In this document: positions 60,245 to 64,000 of the stretch, piece after piece | Numbering within the stretch: the stretch's first letter is position 1 | How the letters are laid out: each line of letters opens with the position of its first letter | Assembly: GCF_900104265.1 (NCBI RefSeq) | Contig: NZ_FNJJ01000010.1 | Location: forward strand, 1 to 64,000 | Reading direction: 5' to 3' | Length of the DNA stretch: 64,000 bases | Source of the DNA: Ectopseudomonas guguanensis | GTDB taxonomy: Bacteria; Pseudomonadota; Gammaproteobacteria; Pseudomonadales; Pseudomonadaceae | Notes under the pieces: generated by a model | The model's input: only the letters and a program-made list of their open reading frames with translations | Told to the model about the DNA's origin: nothing | The model's database searches: none | Position numbers and translations under genes: made by a program

Positions 60245-61315
60245 ATGAGCAAAAGCCGCCTTTCATTTCTGGATCGTTACCTGACGCTCTGGATCTTTCT
60301 CGCCATGGCGATTGGCGTCAGCCTGGGTAGCCTGTTCGAAGGCCTGCCGGTCTGGCTCAACAGTCTGTCGGTAGGGTCGACCAATATCCCGATTGCCATT
60401 GGCCTGATTGTGATGATGTACCCGCCGCTGGCTAAGGTCAGGTATGAAGAGCTGCCCGAGGTGTTCAAGGACAAGCGCATTCTGGCGCTGTCGCTGATCC
60501 AGAACTGGGTGATCGGCCCGGTACTGATGTTCACCCTCGCGGTGATCTTCCTGCGCGATTACCCCGAATACATGACAGGCCTGATCCTTATCGGCCTTGC
60601 ACGCTGCATTGCCATGGTGCTGGTGTGGAACCAGATCGCAGGCGGCAACAACCAATACGTTGCCGGCCTGGTCGCGTTCAATAGCATCTTCCAGATCGTG
60701 TTTTTCAGCCTGTATGCGTGGATTTTCCTCGGCCTGCTGCCACCTTTATTCGGGCTACAGGGCAGCGTGATCGACGTAAGCTTTGTCAGCATCGCCGAGT
60801 CCGTGCTGATCTACCTCGGCATTCCGTTTCTGGCTGGTTTCCTGACGCGCAAGATACTGATCAGCCGCAAAGGCGAAGAGTGGTTCAACAAGCGTTTCAT
60901 CCCACGCATCAGCCCGCTGACTCTGGTCGCTCTGCTGCTGACCATCGTGGCGATGTTCAGCCTCAAGGGCGACTTGGTGCTGCAACTGCCGCTGGATGTG
61001 CTACGCATCGCCATCCCGCTGACCATCTACTTCGTGGTGATGTTTTTCATCAGCTTCTGGATGGGCAAGCTGCTGGAGGCTGACTACCCCCGCGCTACCG
61101 CACTGGCCTTCACCGCTGCCAGTAACAACTTCGAACTGGCTATTGCGGTAGCTATTGCCACGTTCGGCCTGGCTTCGCCGGTGGCCTTTGCCACGGTAAT
61201 CGGCCCGCTGGTGGAAGTGCCGGTACTAATTGCCCTGGTCGGGGTGGCGCTGTGGCTCAAACGCTGCTGGTTCGACACCGAGCAGGCCGATCTGGCCCAG
61301 GAGCAAAGCCGATGA
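60245..61315 (+). CDS. arsB: Acr3-type arsenite efflux permease
   Basis: The 356-residue polytopic membrane protein has around ten hydrophobic segments and the Acr3 markers [29 protein letters not shown] and [14 protein letters not shown]. It exports arsenite. I start at the ATG at 60245 because the GGAGG at 60233-60237 is correctly spaced for it and too close to the ATG at 60239. The stop overlaps arsH. Confidence 0.94.
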   Translation: MSKSRLSFLDRYLTLWIFLAMAIGVSLGSLFEGLPVWLNSLSVGSTNIPIAIGLIVMMYPPLAKVRYEELPEVFKDKRILALSLIQNWVIGPVLMFTLAVIFLRDYPEYMTGLILIGLARCIAMVLVWNQIAGGNNQYVAGLVAFNSIFQIVFFSLYAWIFLGLLPPLFGLQGSVIDVSFVSIAESVLIYLGIPFLAGFLTRKILISRKGEEWFNKRFIPRISPLTLVALLLTIVAMFSLKGDLVLQLPLDVLRIAIPLTIYFVVMFFISFWMGKLLEADYPRATALAFTAASNNFELAIAVAIATFGLASPVAFATVIGPLVEVPVLIALVGVALWLKRCWFDTEQADLAQEQSR

Positions 61316-62028
61316 ACGACGATCACATCCCCCAACTCGATGCTGACCTGGCCGAACTGCCCAGCGCCGAGCGCCTCGGCGTCGCCCAGCAGTTCAACCA
61401 CAAGCCGCGCATCCTGCTGCTGTATGGCTCCAACCGCGAGCGTTCGTTCAGCCGCTTGCTGACCATGGAAGCCGCGCGCCTGCTCGAACGCTTCGGCGCG
61501 GAGACGCGCATCTTTCACCCTGCTGGCTTGCCGCTGCCGGACGATGCACCGGACAGCCACCCCAAGGTGCAGGAGCTGCGCGACTTGATGCAGTGGTCGG
61601 AAGGACAGGTCTGGTGCTCGCCCGAGCGTCACGGCTCGATGACCGCCGTATTCAAGGCACAGATCGACTGGGTACCGCTGGCAATGGGCGCGGTACGCCC
61701 GACGCAGGGCAAGACCCTGGCAGTGATGCAGGTCTGTGGTGGCTCGCAATCCTTCAACGTGGTCAACCAGTTGCGCGTGCTAGGCCGCTGGATGCGCATG
61801 TTCACCATCCCCAACCAGTCGTCCGTACCGAAGGCCTTCCTAGAGTTCGATGAGGCTGGCCGCATGAAACCCTCGGCCTTCTATGACCGCGTAGTGGACG
61901 TGATGGAGGAGTTGGTGAAGTTCACCCTGCTGCTGCGTGAGCGTTCCGACTACCTGGTTGACCGCTATTCCGAGCGAAAGGAATCGGCGGAAGAACTCTC
62001 CAAACGCGTTAATCAACGTTCCATCTGA
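61312..62028 (+). CDS. arsH: ArsH, NADPH-dependent FMN reductase/organoarsenical oxidase
   Basis: The 238-residue flavodoxin-like protein has [20 protein letters not shown] and [22 protein letters not shown], characteristic of ArsH. ArsH oxidises trivalent organoarsenicals. The ATG at 61312 overlaps the acr3 stop by four bases, and the earlier open frame is inside acr3. Confidence 0.93.
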   Translation: MNDDHIPQLDADLAELPSAERLGVAQQFNHKPRILLLYGSNRERSFSRLLTMEAARLLERFGAETRIFHPAGLPLPDDAPDSHPKVQELRDLMQWSEGQVWCSPERHGSMTAVFKAQIDWVPLAMGAVRPTQGKTLAVMQVCGGSQSFNVVNQLRVLGRWMRMFTIPNQSSVPKAFLEFDEAGRMKPSAFYDRVVDVMEELVKFTLLLRERSDYLVDRYSERKESAEELSKRVNQRSI

Positions 62029-62041
62029 AGGATTTTTGATC

Positions 62042-62548
62042 GTGCAACAACATCCGTACTCCGTGCTGACCTCCGAGCAGGTTAAGGGCCAACTGATCTT
62101 CACGCCGTGCCCTGGCACCAAAGACACATCGGTCGCTGAAGCGCTGGACACCCTCAAGGAAGCCGGTGCTTCGGCCTTGCTGACCTTGATGCCCACCGAA
62201 GAACTGACCCAGAACGAAGTCGAGAATCTGCCTGGGCAGTGCCAGCAGCGCGGCATCGAGTGGTTCCACCTGCCGGTGGAAGACGACCAGGCACCCGGCG
62301 AGCCGTTCCAGGTGGCCTGGGATGCCAACCGCGAGCGGATCAAGCAGTTGCTCACGGAAGGCAAGAACATCTCCATTCACTGCAAAGGCGGTTCGGGTCG
62401 CACCGGGCTGATTGCCGCACAGCTGCTGATCGAGTGCGGTGTGCCATTTCGCGAGGCGGTCAGTGAAGTGCAGGCGCTGCGCCCCCGTGCGATTCAACAT
62501 CCCGCGCATATCAACTACATAAGCCAGTTCGACATAGCCAAGTCGTAA
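62042..62548 (+). CDS. Dual-specificity/tyrosine phosphatase-like protein in the ars operon
   Basis: The 168-residue protein starts at a GTG at 62042 with AAGGA seven bases upstream. It has the phosphatase P-loop [11 protein letters not shown] (C114, R120), resembling CDKN3-like dual-specificity phosphatases. Such genes are found between arsH and the GAPDH/arsJ pair in several Pseudomonas clusters. Its substrate is not known; a link to phosphate- or arsenate-bearing metabolites is plausible. Confidence 0.8.
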   Translation: MQQHPYSVLTSEQVKGQLIFTPCPGTKDTSVAEALDTLKEAGASALLTLMPTEELTQNEVENLPGQCQQRGIEWFHLPVEDDQAPGEPFQVAWDANRERIKQLLTEGKNISIHCKGGSGRTGLIAAQLLIECGVPFREAVSEVQALRPRAIQHPAHINYISQFDIAKS

Positions 62549-62582
62549 TTGCCCGCAGCTAGCCGCCCCGAGAGAACAAAAC

Positions 62583-63587
62583 ATGAGCATCAAAGTAGGT
62601 ATCAACGGTTTCGGTCGTATTGGTCGTCTCGCTCTGCGTGCAGCGTGGAGTTGGCCGGAGTTCGAATTCGTCCAGATCAACGACCCGGCCGGCGACGCCG
62701 CCACCCACGCCCATCTGCTGAACTTCGACTCGGTGCACGGCCGCTGGCAGCATGAGGCGAGCAGCGATGGCGAGAACGTGGTGATCGACGGCAAGCACAT
62801 TCGTGTCAGCGCCAATAAGGCTATCGCCGACACCGACTGGAGCGATTGCGACCTGGTGATCGAGGCCAGTGGCAAGATGAAGACCGTCGCTGTGCTTCAG
62901 GCCTACCTAGATCAGGGGGTGAAGCGCGTGGTGGTCTGCGCACCGGTCAAGGAGAAAGGCGCGCTAAACGTGGTCATGGGCGTCAATCAGCACCTGTTCG
63001 ATCCGACCCAGCACCGCATCGTTACCGCGGCGTCGTGCACCACCAACTGCCTGGCTCCAGTGGTCAAGGTGATCCACGAGAACCTGAGCATTCGCCACGG
63101 CTCAATCACCACCATTCACGACCTGACCAACACCCAGAGCATCCTCGACCAGCCGCACAAGGATCTGCGTCGTGCCCGTGCCTCGGGCATGAGCCTGATC
63201 CCGACCACCACGGGTTCTGCTACCGCGATTGCCGAAATCTTCCCCGAGCTGCGCGGCAAGCTGAATGGCCACGCCGTGCGCGTGCCGCTGGCGAACGCCT
63301 CGCTGACCGACTGCGTGTTCGAGGTGGAGCGTGCGACCACGGCCGAGGAGGTCAACGCGCTGCTCAAGGCGGCCGCCGATGGCCCCCTAATGAACATCCT
63401 TGGTTACGAGGAGCGTCCCTTGGTCTCAATCGACTACCGCACCGATCCGCGCTCTTCGATCATCGATGCGCTGTCGACCATGGTGGTGAATGACACCCAA
63501 GTGAAGATCTACGCCTGGTATGACAACGAGTGGGGATACGCCAACCGCGCTGTCGAGCTGGCCAAACTGGTCGGCTTGGCCGGTTAA
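62583..63587 (+). CDS. gapdh: Glyceraldehyde-3-phosphate dehydrogenase, arsenic-type
   Basis: The 334-residue GAPDH has the NAD-binding [14 protein letters not shown], the catalytic [11 protein letters not shown] (C152) with His179 in [11 protein letters not shown], and [12 protein letters not shown]. It is encoded next to arsJ. In this pairing GAPDH makes 1-arseno-3-phosphoglycerate from arsenate, and ArsJ exports it. It is probably a dedicated second copy of the housekeeping enzyme. Confidence 0.93.
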   Translation: MSIKVGINGFGRIGRLALRAAWSWPEFEFVQINDPAGDAATHAHLLNFDSVHGRWQHEASSDGENVVIDGKHIRVSANKAIADTDWSDCDLVIEASGKMKTVAVLQAYLDQGVKRVVVCAPVKEKGALNVVMGVNQHLFDPTQHRIVTAASCTTNCLAPVVKVIHENLSIRHGSITTIHDLTNTQSILDQPHKDLRRARASGMSLIPTTTGSATAIAEIFPELRGKLNGHAVRVPLANASLTDCVFEVERATTAEEVNALLKAAADGPLMNILGYEERPLVSIDYRTDPRSSIIDALSTMVVNDTQVKIYAWYDNEWGYANRAVELAKLVGLAG

Positions 63588-63599
63588 CAGGGAGCGATC

Positions 63600-64000
63600 A
63601 TGAAGGCGTTGTCTTCCCTTTCCCCGGAAGTGCGCCAGTACCTGCTGGTCACCGGCAATTACTGGGCCTTTACCCTCACCGACGGCGCGTTGCGCATGTT
63701 GGTTGTGCTGCACTTCCACACATTGGGCTACACGCCGCTGCAGATCGCGGCGCTGTTCCTGTTCTACGAGATTTTTGGCGTTATCACCAACCTGGTAGGC
63801 GGCTATCTCGGGGCTCGGCTGGGCCTGAATCGCACTATGAATATCGGTCTGGGCCTGCAGGTGCTGGCCTTGCTGATGCTGACGGTGCCCGCCGCCTGGC
63901 TGACCATTCCCTGGGTGATGGGGGCACAGGCGCTGTCGGGTATCGCCAAGGATCTGAACAAGATGAGCGCCAAGAGCTCGATCAAGCTCCTGGTACCGGA
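63600..64000 (+). CDS. arsJ: ArsJ, organoarsenical efflux permease (partial)
   Basis: The first 133 codons are present, MKALSSLSPEVRQYLLVTGN onward, with repeated hydrophobic segments of an MFS permease. The position directly after the GAPDH gene matches ArsJ, which exports 1-arseno-3-phosphoglycerate. The gene runs off the right edge. GGGAGC precedes the ATG. Confidence 0.88.
   Translation, partial: MKALSSLSPEVRQYLLVTGNYWAFTLTDGALRMLVVLHFHTLGYTPLQIAALFLFYEIFGVITNLVGGYLGARLGLNRTMNIGLGLQVLALLMLTVPAAWLTIPWVMGAQALSGIAKDLNKMSAKSSIKLLVP

Larger units (their letters stand above)
54622..64000. mobile_element. Tn4651-like (Tn3 family) transposon carrying arsenic resistance (partial)
   Basis: The element begins at GGGGTCATGCCGAGATAAAG inside lhr, a Tn3-family-like terminal repeat. 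It contains divergent tnpT and tnpS, the cointegrate-resolution pair of the Tn4651/Tn4652 subgroup, and cargo of arsenic genes. No second terminal repeat or transposase gene occurs before the end of the window, so the tnpA side lies further right. The exact right boundary is unknown; the arsenic genes are counted as cargo by inference. Confidence 0.7.

Noticed and set aside
1..64000. CRISPR array or cas genes
   Set aside because: No regularly spaced 25-40 bp repeats and no Cas protein motifs were seen; the only tandem array is the 11-bp unit near 57926.

Overview
The window looks like Pseudomonas chromosomal DNA: GC-rich, with Pseudomonas-type catabolic, DNA-repair (pdeM/lhr) and arsenic genes, and loaded with accessory DNA. 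No species call is possible from the sequence alone.

Region 1 (1-13.4 kb) is an aromatic meta-cleavage cluster. A tightly overlapping minus-strand operon encodes an alpha/beta hydrolase, a VOC-type extradiol dioxygenase, an MhpA-type FAD hydroxylase, and the hydratase, acylating acetaldehyde dehydrogenase and aldolase that take the ring-cleavage product to pyruvate and acetyl-CoA; the aldolase runs off the left edge. Next come a DUF1329/DUF1302 envelope pair, a TetR-type regulator, and a plus-strand pair of amidohydrolase_2 paralogues, the second with a Tat-like leader. Three 18-bp operator-like palindromes tie the regulator to both catabolic operons.

Region 2 (13.4-26.8 kb) is an IncP/Tn4371-like conjugation module: LysR regulator, EexN-like lipoprotein, TraG/VirD4, CopG-like protein, TrbB-C-D-E-J-L-F-G-I and a DUF2274 protein. 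No relaxase, partition or replication genes are present in the window.

Region 3 (26.8-52.6 kb) is a dense minus-strand defence island. From left to right it holds a Gabija-like pair (UvrD helicase plus OLD/TOPRIM nuclease), a GIY-YIG/zinc-ribbon gene with a HEPN-like partner, a HExxH (Lit-like) protease, an uncharacterised protein with a nuclease-like core, a three-gene AVAST type I-like operon (small protein, trypsin-STAND-repeat protein, metallo-beta-lactamase), a complete type II Wadjet operon (JetABCD), a HigBA/RelE-type toxin-antitoxin pair with an operator palindrome, and a P4-type tyrosine integrase. The integrase lies next to a 3' half of tRNA-Leu(UAA), the right attachment site of an island whose intact tRNA should lie to the left, probably outside the window. 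Two decayed gene fragments mark past rearrangement.

Region 4 (52.6-54.6 kb) is chromosomal: a small Gly-rich protein, a DUF1810 protein, PdeM and the 3' end of lhr.

Region 5 (54.6-64 kb) is a second insertion. lhr is broken exactly at a Tn3-family-like GGGG...ATGCCGAGATAA end, followed by an orphan Xre/MbcA/ParS-like antitoxin, divergent tnpT/tnpS (cointegrate resolution genes of Tn4651-type transposons) and an arsenic cluster: arsC, arsR, arsC, acr3, arsH, a phosphatase, GAPDH and arsJ, which runs off the right edge. The transposase and the other terminal repeat must lie beyond the window.
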